In this document: one piece after another, positions 36,101-44,469 of the stretch
Numbering within the stretch: position 1 is the first letter of the stretch
Layout: the number at the start of each line of letters is the position of its first letter
DNA from: Pararhizobium_B sp963760965
Lineage (GTDB): Bacteria > Pseudomonadota > Alphaproteobacteria > Rhizobiales > Rhizobiaceae
Assembly (NCBI GenBank): GCA_963760965.1
Contig: CAVXEW010000013.1
Coordinates: 744,001 to 808,000 of the forward strand
DNA length: 64,000 nt
Direction: 5' to 3'
Notes under the pieces: generated by a model
Databases searched by the model: none
What the model was told of the DNA's origin: nothing
Seen by the model: the letters and a program-made list of their open reading frames with translations, nothing else
Program-made: the position numbers and the translations under genes

Positions 36101-36578
36101 CGCGAAGGTCCCGGCTGCAGGCCCAGGCGCTGCGGCTCCAACCCCGCTTCCGGTCGCACGGCCGAAGGCGCCGACAACTCCACCGCCGGCAAGGGCGTCC
36201 GCATCGGGACAGGCGGCGACCCCGGCTGTTGCGCCTGCGCCCTCGACTTCGACGCCGGTGGCCAAGTCGCCTGCTGCACGGCCGGCCGAAACAAAGGCTG
36301 CCGCTTCGCCGGCGCCGGCAGCCCCGGCAAAGCCGGGCGGCTACATGATCCAGATCGCCTCGCAGCCGACCGAGGCGGGAGCCAAGGCCTCCTACCAGAA
36401 CCTGGCGAGGCGGTTCGGCTCCGTGATCGGAGGGAAGGGCGTCGATATCCAGAAGGCCGACATTGCCGGAAAGGGTGTCTATTACCGGGTGCGCGTGCCG
36501 GCCGGCTCGAGGCAGGACGCCATCACGCTCTGCCAGAACTACAAGGCCGCGGGGGGATCCTGCTACGTCACGCGCTGA
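33140..36578 (+). CDS. Very long SPOR-domain cell-division protein (one apparent frameshift near the start)
   Basis: A bitopic inner-membrane protein that binds denuded septal peptidoglycan through its C-terminal SPOR domain (GGYMIQIASQPTEAGAKASY ... YYRVRVPAGSRQDAITLCQN). The real start appears to be ATG 33140 (MADNQYKRRAAQRLAEYA); an extra G at 33193-33194 breaks the frame before IDDPLAELARVVGYDPRRG. Then follow about 700 acidic, Ala/Glu-rich residues in the cytoplasm, one transmembrane helix (GAGVAAIVLVGAVAVLGWEF), a Pro/Ala-rich periplasmic linker and SPOR. Near 1,146 residues it is long even for the rhizobial type. It sits between argS and nagZ, the usual order. Confidence 0.88.
33670..33696 (+). 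repeat. Three tandem 9-bp units within the SPOR gene
   Basis: The unit TTTGCCCAA is repeated almost exactly three times and encodes QFAQFAQFA. Short in-frame repeats like this can expand or contract without breaking the gene. A second, looser repeat (EELAAADEEPAAAGEELPAA type) lies at about 34700-34810. Confidence 0.6.
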
Positions 36579-36651
36579 GGCGTTCTTGCCGAGCCTGTGA
36601 ACGATACGCCGCGGCGCTGTCCTTTCCGCGACATAAGTCTATGATTCCGCC

Positions 36652-37669
36652 ATGAGCGAATCAAAGGCAGTGATTCTCGGTTGCAGCGGCCAGTCGCTCA
36701 CGGACGAGGAGGCGGCGTTCTTCGCCGCCCATCGGCCGTGGGGGTTCATCCTGTTTGCACGGAACGTGGCCAGCCTCGATCAGGTCGGACGGCTGGTGGC
36801 GGATCTTCGGCGTTCCGTCGGGCGGGCGGACGCTCCCGTCCTGGTCGATCAGGAGGGCGGCCGGGTGCAGCGGCTCAGGCCGCCGCTCGCCGCGCGTTAT
36901 CCAAGCGCGGCTCGAACTCGGCGAGGTCTTTCTGCGCGACCATGCGGCCGGTCGCAGGGCTGCGTGGCTCATGTCGCGCCTCCATGCCTTCGATCTCGCG
37001 CGATGCGGGATCTCGGTGGATTGCCTGCCGGTGCTCGACGTGCCGGCCAGCGACGGCAGCAACGTCATCGGCGACCGGGCCTACGGCTTCGATCCGTCCG
37101 TCGTGGCCGACATGGGCGCGGCCGCAGCAGCCGGGCTGAAGGCAGGCGGCCTTCTTCCCGTCATGAAGCACATGCCGGGCCACGGCCGGGCCCGAGTGGA
37201 CACCCATCTCGAGCTGGCGGTCGTCGAGGCTCCGCGCGAAGCACTCGAAGACGTCGATTTCATTCCCTTCCGAGCGCTTCGCCGCGAGGCCATGGCGATG
37301 ACGGCGCATGTCGTCTACTCCGCGATCGATGCCGACAGGCCCGCCACGATGTCGCGCCGGGTCATCTGCGACGTGATCCGCGAAGCGATCGGCTTCGACG
37401 GCCTTCTGATGTCGGATGACGTCTCCATGAAGGCCCTTTCGGGGGATTTCGGGTCGCGGGCGAAAGCCATCCTGTCGGCGGGATGCGATATGGTGCTGCA
37501 CTGCAACGGGGTCATGGCGGAAATGCAGGCCGTCGCCGAGGCCGTGCCTGTGCTTGGCGGCGATGCCGCGCGGCGCGCGGATGCGGCCATGGCATCCTTC
37601 GCTCCGCCGGACTCTGCAAACGAGTTGGAACTGCGCTCGGAATTCGATCAGCTCGTTGATGCGAGCTGA
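36652..37669 (+). CDS. nagZ: Beta-N-acetylhexosaminidase NagZ (frameshifted as read)
   Basis: NagZ removes N-acetylglucosamine from muropeptides in the cytoplasm during peptidoglycan recycling (GH3). The N-terminal part (AVILGCSGQSLTDEEAAFFA, WGFILFARNV, VLVDQEGGRVQRLRPPLAARYPSAAR) is followed in the next frame by LGEVFLRDHAAGRRAAWLMS, DCLPVLDVPASDGSNVIGDR, LLPVMKHMPGHGRARVDTHL (the catalytic His-containing KHMPGHG loop) and LLMSDDVSMKAL (catalytic Asp). Removing one A from CTCGAACTC at 36915-36916 restores one protein. ATG 36652 start. It precedes scpA by about 20 bp, as in other rhizobia. Confidence 0.9.
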
Positions 37670-37690
37670 GGCGCCGGATCCGGAGAAATG

Positions 37691-38551
37691 ATGCAGGATA
37701 CGTCGAAAGATCCGCTGAGCGGTACATCGGGAAACTTCCATACGGAAGACCCGTGGGCCGATGCCGGGCCGGCAGAACGCGGAGAGCCGTCGCTGGTGAT
37801 CGATGTCGAGGGCTTCGAGGGGCCGCTCGACCTGCTGCTCCATCTTGCCCGCAGCCAGAAGGTAGACCTTGCGCGGATCTCGGTCCTGGCGCTGGCGGAA
37901 CAGTACCTGGCATTCATCGAAAAGGCTCGAAGGATCCGGATCGAACTTGCCGCGGACTATCTCGTCATGGCCGCCTGGCTCGCCTACCTGAAGTCGAGGC
38001 TGCTCATCCCGCAGGCCAGGAACGACGACGAGATGTCTGGCGAGGAGATGGCGGCGCAACTGGCGTTCCGGCTGAAGCGCCTCGAGGCAATGCGCGAGGC
38101 GGCGACGCGTCTCGTCAACCGCAACCGGCTCGGCCGAGACGTCTTTGCGCGCGGTGCGCCGGAACATACGGTCGTGGACCGGATTCCGGAGTTCAGCGCG
38201 TCGCTCTACGATCTGCTGACGGCCTATGCCTCGCAGAGGCAGCGCCGGGCGATCACGCAGGTGAGCATCGCAAAGCGTCAGGTCTGGTCGCTGGCCGACG
38301 CGCGCTCCGTGCTGACGCGAATGATCGGAGAGCTGTCCGACTGGACTACGCTCGATCACTTCCTGCTTCGTTATCTGAGCGATCCGAAAGAGCGCGTCAC
38401 GGCAGTGGCGAGTTCCTTCGCCGCATCGCTCGAACTCGTGCGCGAGGGGCGGCTGGAGATACGCCAGGAGATGCCGTTCGCGCCGATCTACATGCGCCGC
38501 GGGGGCGCAAGGGCGTCCGGAAATTCGACGCAACAGGTGGGGGAAGCTTGA
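37691..38551 (+). CDS. scpA: Segregation and condensation protein A
   Basis: ScpA is the kleisin subunit that links SMC heads in chromosome condensation. The 286 residues show the conserved GFEGPLDLLLHLARSQKVDL, the long helix YLVMAAWLAYLKSRLLIP and the C-terminal winged region (ERVTAVASSFAASLELVREG). Of two adjacent ATGs (37688, 37691) the second has better spacing from GGAGAA. The gene starts about 20 bp after nagZ and ends two bases before the scpB start, so translation is likely coupled. Confidence 0.93.
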   Translation: MQDTSKDPLSGTSGNFHTEDPWADAGPAERGEPSLVIDVEGFEGPLDLLLHLARSQKVDLARISVLALAEQYLAFIEKARRIRIELAADYLVMAAWLAYLKSRLLIPQARNDDEMSGEEMAAQLAFRLKRLEAMREAATRLVNRNRLGRDVFARGAPEHTVVDRIPEFSASLYDLLTAYASQRQRRAITQVSIAKRQVWSLADARSVLTRMIGELSDWTTLDHFLLRYLSDPKERVTAVASSFAASLELVREGRLEIRQEMPFAPIYMRRGGARASGNSTQQVGEA

Positions 38552-38553
38552 AG

Positions 38554-39315
38554 ATGGCGAGAACCAGCGAGGCGCGGCTCGATGATGCGGACGAGTCCGG
38601 GGCGGTTTCCGGCAAATCTTCCGCCAAAGCTGGGGAGGGCGCCGTAGAGCTTCTTCAGGACCGGCAGGCGCGGGAAGCCGAGCGCATCGCGGAGGCGCTC
38701 GTCTTCGCCTCGGCCGAGCCCGTCGCCAGCAAGACGATCGCGGAGAAGCTGCCGGAGGGCACGGATGTCGACATCGTGATGGCGCGGCTTTCGGCGTTCT
38801 ATGCCGAGCGCGGCGTGAATCTGGTGCGCGTCGCCGAGGCGTGGGCCTTCCGGACGTCGGCCGACCTCTCGTTCCTCATCCACCGCGAGCAGGTCGAACA
38901 GAAGAGGCTGTCGCGGGCTGCGCTGGAGGTCCTGGCGATCATCGCCTATCACCAGCCCGTGACCCGGGCCGAAATCGAGGAGGTCCGCGGCGTGGCGACC
39001 TCCAAGGGCACCATCGACGTGTTGATGGAGACGGACTGGATCAGGATGCGCGGACGCCGGCGCACACCCGGCCGTCCGGTCACATACGGTACCACGCCGG
39101 GGTTCCTCGACCATTTCGGCCTCGAGGAACTGAGGGATCTGCCGGGCATGGAGGAGCTGAAGGGAGCGGGGCTCCTGTCTTCCCGCATCCCGGCGAATTT
39201 CACCGTTCCGGTGCCGGCAGACGGCGATGACCTGCTCGATGACGAGGATCCGTTCGATCAGGCGGATCTGGAAGAGCTCGGCCTTCTTCCGCCCGGAGGC
39301 GACGAAGAAGAATAG
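38554..39315 (+). CDS. scpB: Segregation and condensation protein B
   Basis: ScpB dimers bind ScpA in the bacterial condensin. The 253 residues show EAERIAEALVFASAEPV, LSRAALEVLAIIAYHQPVTR, IEEVRGVATSKGTIDVLMET and RGRRRTPGRPVTYGTTPGFLDHFGL, all family hallmarks, plus an acidic C-terminal tail (DDLLDDEDPFDQADLEELGL). The N-terminal about 35 residues are variable. It follows scpA by two bases. Confidence 0.93.
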   Translation: MARTSEARLDDADESGAVSGKSSAKAGEGAVELLQDRQAREAERIAEALVFASAEPVASKTIAEKLPEGTDVDIVMARLSAFYAERGVNLVRVAEAWAFRTSADLSFLIHREQVEQKRLSRAALEVLAIIAYHQPVTRAEIEEVRGVATSKGTIDVLMETDWIRMRGRRRTPGRPVTYGTTPGFLDHFGLEELRDLPGMEELKGAGLLSSRIPANFTVPVPADGDDLLDDEDPFDQADLEELGLLPPGGDEEE

Positions 39316-39564
39316 AAAGGCGCATGCCCGGAAGTACCGTTCGCAGCGGCAGGGACGGTATGTCGCATGGCTTTGGCGGGCGGTCCCGTTCCCGCGCTTC
39401 CTTGCCGGCGCGCATGGCGGTGCCGGTTTTCCCGGCGCTGTCCCCGAACTTCAGATTGCGTGAGAAGAATCTTTCCTTTAACGACCTAGCAGGCATGAAT
39501 GTTTGCAACGGCAGGCGGCAAGTCTTACATCGGGTCGAGGGGCCGCCAAGGGAGTTGATGGAAA

Positions 39565-39771
39565 ATGGGTAGTCTTAGCATCTGGCACTGGCTGATCGTC
39601 CTGGTCGTCGTGCTTCTGCTTTTCGGTCGCGGCAAGATTCCGGACCTGATGGGCGATGTTGCCAAGGGCATCAAGAGCTTCAAGAAGGGCATGGCTGACG
39701 AGGACGAGCAGGACGATAGTCACAAGACCGTCGAGCACCGCTCCGAGGAAGTCGGCGACAAGGCCAAGTAG
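39565..39771 (+). CDS. tatA: Sec-independent protein translocase subunit TatA
   Basis: TatA forms the size-adjustable pore of the Tat pathway for folded proteins. The 68 residues have one N-terminal membrane helix (SIWHWLIVLVVVLLLFGRGK), the FGRGK hinge and an amphipathic helix (KGIKSFKKGM), then an acidic tail. It lies about 250 bp after scpB and 47 bp before tatB in the common scpAB-tatABC order. Confidence 0.96.
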   Translation: MGSLSIWHWLIVLVVVLLLFGRGKIPDLMGDVAKGIKSFKKGMADEDEQDDSHKTVEHRSEEVGDKAK

Positions 39772-39818
39772 TAAGCGCTTCGTGCCGGTTCACGGGGCGG
39801 CTTGAGGAGCCCGCTTGA

Positions 39819-40631
39819 ATGTTCGATATCGGGTGGCAGGAACTGCTCGTCGTCGCGATCGTCCTGATCGTCGTGGTGGGACCAAAAGACCTGCCGCGCA
39901 TGCTCAGAGCATTCGGCAAGGCGACCTCGCGGATGCGCAGCATGGCCGGGGAGTTCCGTGCCCAGTTCGACGAGGCGCTGCGCGAGGCGGATCTCGACGA
40001 GGTCCGCAAGACCATATCCGACGCGCAAAGCCTCAATCCTGCCAAAAGCTTGCGGGACGCGATGAACCCGCTGCGCCAGGTGGGCGACGAAATCCGCTCG
40101 GGCCTCAACGAGGCGGTGCGGCCGTCTTCGTTGTCTTCAGCCAGCGAGGAGGACGCTCAGGCGCTGTCTGCCGTCCGGTCGGATGAACCGTTGCCGGAGC
40201 CTGCTCCGCCCGTCGAGCCCGCGGCTCCGGCCAGGCGCAAGCCGGCGACGCGCAAGGCTGCCGCGAAGACCGGCGCCGCGAGATCCAGCGGCAAGGGGGG
40301 CTCCGGGACGGGAAGCAGGAAGACGGCTTCCGGGCGCTCTTCCGGAGGCGGCACTCCGGCGGGGACGGGCAAACCTTCCCCCTCGGACGTTCCTGAGAGC
40401 TCGGCCGCATCGAGGGCGTCCACCGCTTCCGGGTCCGCCAGCGGTGGAAAGGCGACGGCACGGGCAAAGGGCACGGCCAAGGCGAAGGGCAACGGCAACG
40501 GCAAGGCCGGGACAACGGCATCAGCTTCCCGCACGGCAAAGGCCGGTGCGAACGGCGGAAATGGAGCGGCCAGGGCGCCCGCCGTACGCAAGACGGCGCG
40601 AAAGGCTGCCGACAAGACGGAAAATTCATGA
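39819..40631 (+). CDS. tatB: Sec-independent protein translocase subunit TatB
   Basis: TatB forms the twin-arginine receptor with TatC. The N-terminal helix MFDIGWQELLVVAIVLIVVV, the GPKDLPRMLRAFGKATSRMR motif and the amphipathic helix are typical. Unusual is a long Ala/Lys/Gly/Ser-rich tail of about 150 residues (AKGTAKAKGNGNGKAGTTAS), histone-H1-like in composition. The stop overlaps the tatC start (ATGA at 40628-40631). Confidence 0.94.
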   Translation: MFDIGWQELLVVAIVLIVVVGPKDLPRMLRAFGKATSRMRSMAGEFRAQFDEALREADLDEVRKTISDAQSLNPAKSLRDAMNPLRQVGDEIRSGLNEAVRPSSLSSASEEDAQALSAVRSDEPLPEPAPPVEPAAPARRKPATRKAAAKTGAARSSGKGGSGTGSRKTASGRSSGGGTPAGTGKPSPSDVPESSAASRASTASGSASGGKATARAKGTAKAKGNGNGKAGTTASASRTAKAGANGGNGAARAPAVRKTARKAADKTENS

Positions 40632-41530
40632 CCGACGAGATCGACGACAAGGCGCTGCCCTTGATGGAACACCTCATCGAGCTGCGGCGGCGGCTCATGT
40701 GGTCGATCGCTGCATTCTTTGCCGCCTTCCTGGTCTGCTTCTTCTTCGCCAAGGACCTGTTCAACCTGCTGGTCGTGCCCTTCAAGTGGGCCGTCCATCT
40801 CGCCGGGCTCAGCGGCGAGCACATCGAACTTATCTACACGGCTCCCCAGGAGTTCTTTTTCACGCAGATCAAGATCGCGATGTTCGGCGGCGTGGTCATC
40901 GCCTTTCCGATCATCGCCACGCAGATCTACAAGTTCATCGCGCCGGGTCTCTACAAGAACGAGCGGCTGGCATTCCTGCCCTTCCTGGTGGCCTCGCCGG
41001 TCCTGTTCCTGATGGGCGCCTGCCTCGTCTACTTCTTCTTCACCCCCATGGTGATGTGGTTTTTCCTGCGCATGCAGCAGAGCGGCGGCGACGGCCAGGT
41101 CGCGATCCAGCTTCTTCCGAAGGTTTCCGAGTATCTCGGCCTGATCATGACGCTGATCTTCGCCTTCGGCCTCGTCTTCCAGCTTCCGGTGGTGACGACG
41201 CTGCTGGCGCGCGTGGGGATCGTCACTTCGGCCGGGCTCGCCGGCAAGCGCAAGTATGCCATCGTGCTCGCGTTCTGCGCGGCGGCCGTCCTGACGCCGC
41301 CGGATCCGATGTCGCAGATCGGTCTTGCGCTGCCGACCATCCTTCTCTACGAGGTTGCCATCTACGCTGCCCGACTCGTTGAACGGCAACGCGCCGACGC
41401 TGCGACATCATCCGAGGATGCGAGCAGTGCCAGCCCCGGCGAATCGTCCGGCGAAGGCACGGACTCGGCAAGTGGTGGCGCTGGCGGATCTGCGGACAGG
41501 CCGGACGACAGGGACGAGAACCAGTCCTGA
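40628..41530 (+). CDS. tatC: Sec-independent protein translocase subunit TatC
   Basis: The polytopic core of the Tat translocase that recognises twin-arginine signals. The 300 residues contain six membrane helices and the conserved MEHLIELRRRLMWSIAAFF, YTAPQEFFFTQIKIAMFGG and FAFGLVFQLPVVTTLLARVG blocks. After the last helix a roughly 50-residue Ser/Gly/Glu/Asp-rich tail is unconserved. Translationally coupled to tatB by a four-base overlap; serS follows. Confidence 0.96.
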   Translation: MTDEIDDKALPLMEHLIELRRRLMWSIAAFFAAFLVCFFFAKDLFNLLVVPFKWAVHLAGLSGEHIELIYTAPQEFFFTQIKIAMFGGVVIAFPIIATQIYKFIAPGLYKNERLAFLPFLVASPVLFLMGACLVYFFFTPMVMWFFLRMQQSGGDGQVAIQLLPKVSEYLGLIMTLIFAFGLVFQLPVVTTLLARVGIVTSAGLAGKRKYAIVLAFCAAAVLTPPDPMSQIGLALPTILLYEVAIYAARLVERQRADAATSSEDASSASPGESSGEGTDSASGGAGGSADRPDDRDENQS

Positions 41531-41573
41531 CCAGCGGGCCGGGACGAGGGAGCAACACCTGCCGGGAACCGTC

Positions 41574-42857
41574 ATGCTCGACATCAAATGGATACGTGAA
41601 AACCCGAAGGCGCTCGACGTCGCGCTGAAGAACCGCGGCGCCCTTCCGGCGGCCGAGCGGCTGGTCGAACTCGATGAGAAGCGCCGCGAACAGATACAGG
41701 TCCTTCAGGACATGCAGGCGCGCCGCAACTCCGCCTCGCGGGAAATCGGCCAGGCATTGCGGGAGAAGGAGTCCGAGCGCGCCGAAAGGCTGAAGCTGGA
41801 GGTCTCGGAGCTCAAGACTGCCATGGCGAAGGCCGAGGAGGAGACGCGGCGGATCGACCAGTCCGTCGACGACCTGCTGGCGTCCCTGCCGAATATTCCG
41901 CTCCCGGACGTGCCTGTCGGGAGCGACGAGAGCGCCAACCGCGAGGAGCGCAAGGGCGGCGAGAAGCCAGCCTGGAAGCATGCGGCCAGGGAGCACTACG
42001 AGATCGGCGAGGCGCTCGGGCAGATGGAGTTCGAGGCGGCGGCGAAGATCGCCGGTTCCCGTTTCACCATCCTGAAGGCAGGGCTGGCGCGTCTCGAGAG
42101 GGCGCTGGGGCAGTTCATGCTCGACATTCACACCGCCGAACATGGCTACATGGAAGTGACCCCGCCGCTTCTCGTGCGCGACGACGCGATGTTCGGCACG
42201 GGGCAGTTGCCGAAGTTCGCCGAAGACCTTTTCCGCACGACCGACGACCGCTGGCTGATACCCACGGCGGAGGTTCCGCTGACCAACATGGTGCGCGAGC
42301 AGATTCTCGAGCACGACGTGCTTCCCCTGCGTTTCACGGCGCTGACGCCGTGCTTCCGTTCGGAGGCCGGATCGGCCGGTCGCGATACGCGCGGCATGCT
42401 GCGCCAGCACCAGTTCATGAAATGCGAGCTCGTCTCGATCACCGATGCGGAATCGTCGCAAGCCGAGCACGAACGCATGACCGCCTGCGCCGAGGAGGTG
42501 CTGAAGCGTCTCGGCCTGCATTACCGCGTGATGACGCTCTCGACGGGCGACATGGGATTCGGCGCGCGCAAGACGTACGACATCGAGGTCTGGCTGCCAG
42601 GACAGGGCGCCTACCGGGAGATCTCCTCGTGCTCGGTCTGCGGCGATTTCCAGGCGCGACGGATGAACGCGCGCTATCGCCCGCCGGAGGAGAAGGGGAC
42701 CCGTTTCGTCCACACGCTCAACGGCTCGGGCGTCGCCGTCGGCCGGGCGCTCATCGCGGTCCTGGAGAACTACCTCGAGGAGGACGGCTCCGTCGCGATA
42801 CCCGACGTTCTGCGTCCATACATGGGCGGGTTGGAGCGCATCGAGCGCGTTGCCTGA
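41574..42857 (+). CDS. serS: Seryl-tRNA synthetase
   Basis: A class II synthetase charging tRNA-Ser (and tRNA-Sec where present). The 427 residues have the N-terminal long antiparallel coiled coil (about residues 30-100), and class II motifs: TPPLLVRDDAMFGTGQLPKF, then FRSEAGSAGRDTRGMLRQHQF (motif 2) and the C-terminal NGSGVAVGRALIAVLENYL (motif 3). ATG 41574 begins MLDIKWIRENP as in homologues. It is followed by surE and pcm, probably one operon. Confidence 0.97.
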   Translation: MLDIKWIRENPKALDVALKNRGALPAAERLVELDEKRREQIQVLQDMQARRNSASREIGQALREKESERAERLKLEVSELKTAMAKAEEETRRIDQSVDDLLASLPNIPLPDVPVGSDESANREERKGGEKPAWKHAAREHYEIGEALGQMEFEAAAKIAGSRFTILKAGLARLERALGQFMLDIHTAEHGYMEVTPPLLVRDDAMFGTGQLPKFAEDLFRTTDDRWLIPTAEVPLTNMVREQILEHDVLPLRFTALTPCFRSEAGSAGRDTRGMLRQHQFMKCELVSITDAESSQAEHERMTACAEEVLKRLGLHYRVMTLSTGDMGFGARKTYDIEVWLPGQGAYREISSCSVCGDFQARRMNARYRPPEEKGTRFVHTLNGSGVAVGRALIAVLENYLEEDGSVAIPDVLRPYMGGLERIERVA

Positions 42858-42893
42858 GGCACCGCCGGACGACGAAGCGGACAGGAGAGAAAC

Positions 42894-43667
42894 ATGCGCA
42901 TTCTTCTGACGAACGACGACAGCATCCACGCCGAGGGTCTCGCCGTCCTGGAACGGATCGCGCGTTCGCTGTCCGACGACGTCTGGGTGATCGCTCCGGA
43001 GACGGACCAGAGCGGCCTTGCCCACTCCCTGACGCTTTCCGAGCCGCTGCGCCTGCGGAAGATCGAGGACAAGCGCTTCGCGTTGCGCGGAACGCCGACC
43101 GACTGCATCATCATGGGCCTCAGGAAGCTGCTAGACAGCCCGCCCGATCTCGTTCTCTCCGGCGTGAACGCGGGCCAGAACATCGCCGACGACGTGACCT
43201 ATTCCGGAACCGTGGCGGGCGCGATGGAGGGGACCCTGCTCGGCATCCGGTCCATCGCACTGAGCCAGGCCTACACCTTCGACGGCGGCGAACGGCTCAT
43301 CCCGTGGGACGTCGCCGAAAGTCATGCGCCCGCGCTTCTGGAGAAGCTCGTCCGTCTCGACCTTCCGGACGGAACATTCCTCAACGTCAACTTCCCGAAC
43401 TGTGCCGCCGGGGAGGTTGAGGGAACCGTCACCACCTCCCAGGGCCGGCTTGCGCACGGCCTTTCGATCGACCAGCGCACCGACGGCCGGGGCTTCCCAT
43501 ACTACTGGCTTCGGTTCAACCGGCGGCCGTCGGAGCCCGAGGACGGCACCGACCTCAAGGCGTTGCGCGACCGGCAGATATCGGTGACGCCTCTGAAGCT
43601 CGACATCACCGACTATTCGGTCGGCCAGAAGATCGCCGAAGCCCTCGGCAGCGCGGGGTCCCGTTGA
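42894..43667 (+). CDS. surE: 5'-nucleotidase SurE
   Basis: A metal-dependent nucleoside 5'-monophosphate phosphatase of stationary-phase survival. The 257 residues begin MRILLTNDDSIHAEGLAVLE (Asp-Asp metal ligands), then WVIAPETDQSGLAHSLTLS, GTPTDCIIMGLR and LVLSGVNAGQNIADDVTYSG. AGGAGAG precedes the ATG. Its TGA overlaps the TTG start of pcm (TTGA), indicating coupling. Confidence 0.96.
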   Translation: MRILLTNDDSIHAEGLAVLERIARSLSDDVWVIAPETDQSGLAHSLTLSEPLRLRKIEDKRFALRGTPTDCIIMGLRKLLDSPPDLVLSGVNAGQNIADDVTYSGTVAGAMEGTLLGIRSIALSQAYTFDGGERLIPWDVAESHAPALLEKLVRLDLPDGTFLNVNFPNCAAGEVEGTVTTSQGRLAHGLSIDQRTDGRGFPYYWLRFNRRPSEPEDGTDLKALRDRQISVTPLKLDITDYSVGQKIAEALGSAGSR

Positions 43668-44320
43668 GCGACGCGCGCCTCATGGAGCGCGAGGGACTCG
43701 CGGCCCTCATCCTGCGGTTGCGCGGCGACGGGCTTCAGGAGAGTACCCTGCTGGCGGCCGTCGAGGAAACGCCGAGGACGATCTTCACCCCTCCTGCCTT
43801 TTCGGACGCCGCTTACTCGAGGCGGCTGGTTCCGATCGACTGCGGCGCCTTCATGGAGGGCGCGGATCTCGCTGTCCAGATGCTTTACCTGCTCATGCTC
43901 CGTCCTGGCCAGCGGGTGCTGGAGATCGGCACCGGGTCCGGCTTCACGGCCGCCGTGATGGCGCGGATCGCCGAACGGGTCTTCACGCTGGATCGCTACA
44001 AGACGCTGGTCTCTCTTGCCAGGCAACGCTTCGAGCGCCTCGACCTGCGCAACATTGCGGCACGTCACGCGGACGGCAGCCACGGGCTCAAGGGCGAGGG
44101 GACTTTCGACCGGATCCTGGTGACCGCGGCCTTCGACGCGGTGCCGCGGTTCTTCGTCGACCAGCTCGTCGCCGGCGGCATCCTGGTGGCCCCGGTCATC
44201 GAGGAAGACGGCAGGTGCATGCTCATGCGCATGACGAAGGTCGGCAGCCGTTTCGAGCGCGAGGAACTTTTTGCTGTGCCGTTCGAGCCGCTCGTCCCGG
44301 GTCGCGCGATGGCTCTCTAG
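43664..44320 (+). CDS. pcm: Protein-L-isoaspartate O-methyltransferase
   Basis: Repairs isoaspartyl residues in aged proteins with SAM. The 218 residues show AFSDAAYSRRLVPIDCG (substrate loop), VLEIGTGSGFTAAVMARIAE (motif I), RILVTAAFDAVPRFFVDQL and GGILVAPV. It starts at a TTG that overlaps the surE stop, and surE-pcm-nlpD is a classic order. The methyl-acceptor loop is somewhat divergent from E. coli Pcm, as usual in rhizobia. Confidence 0.9.
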   Translation: MSDARLMEREGLAALILRLRGDGLQESTLLAAVEETPRTIFTPPAFSDAAYSRRLVPIDCGAFMEGADLAVQMLYLLMLRPGQRVLEIGTGSGFTAAVMARIAERVFTLDRYKTLVSLARQRFERLDLRNIAARHADGSHGLKGEGTFDRILVTAAFDAVPRFFVDQLVAGGILVAPVIEEDGRCMLMRMTKVGSRFEREELFAVPFEPLVPGRAMAL

Positions 44321-44469
44321 CGGTCTCGCGCGGGCGGCAGCTCGGTCGCGGTCCGCGCCGGCACGGCTCGAGCCAATTCTTGCACTCGCATCACGCATCT
44401 TAACCGCGCAGTAACACTAACGCGCTTTAATCATACCCGTCACTTTTTCGTGGTTGTGCGGGATGGGTT

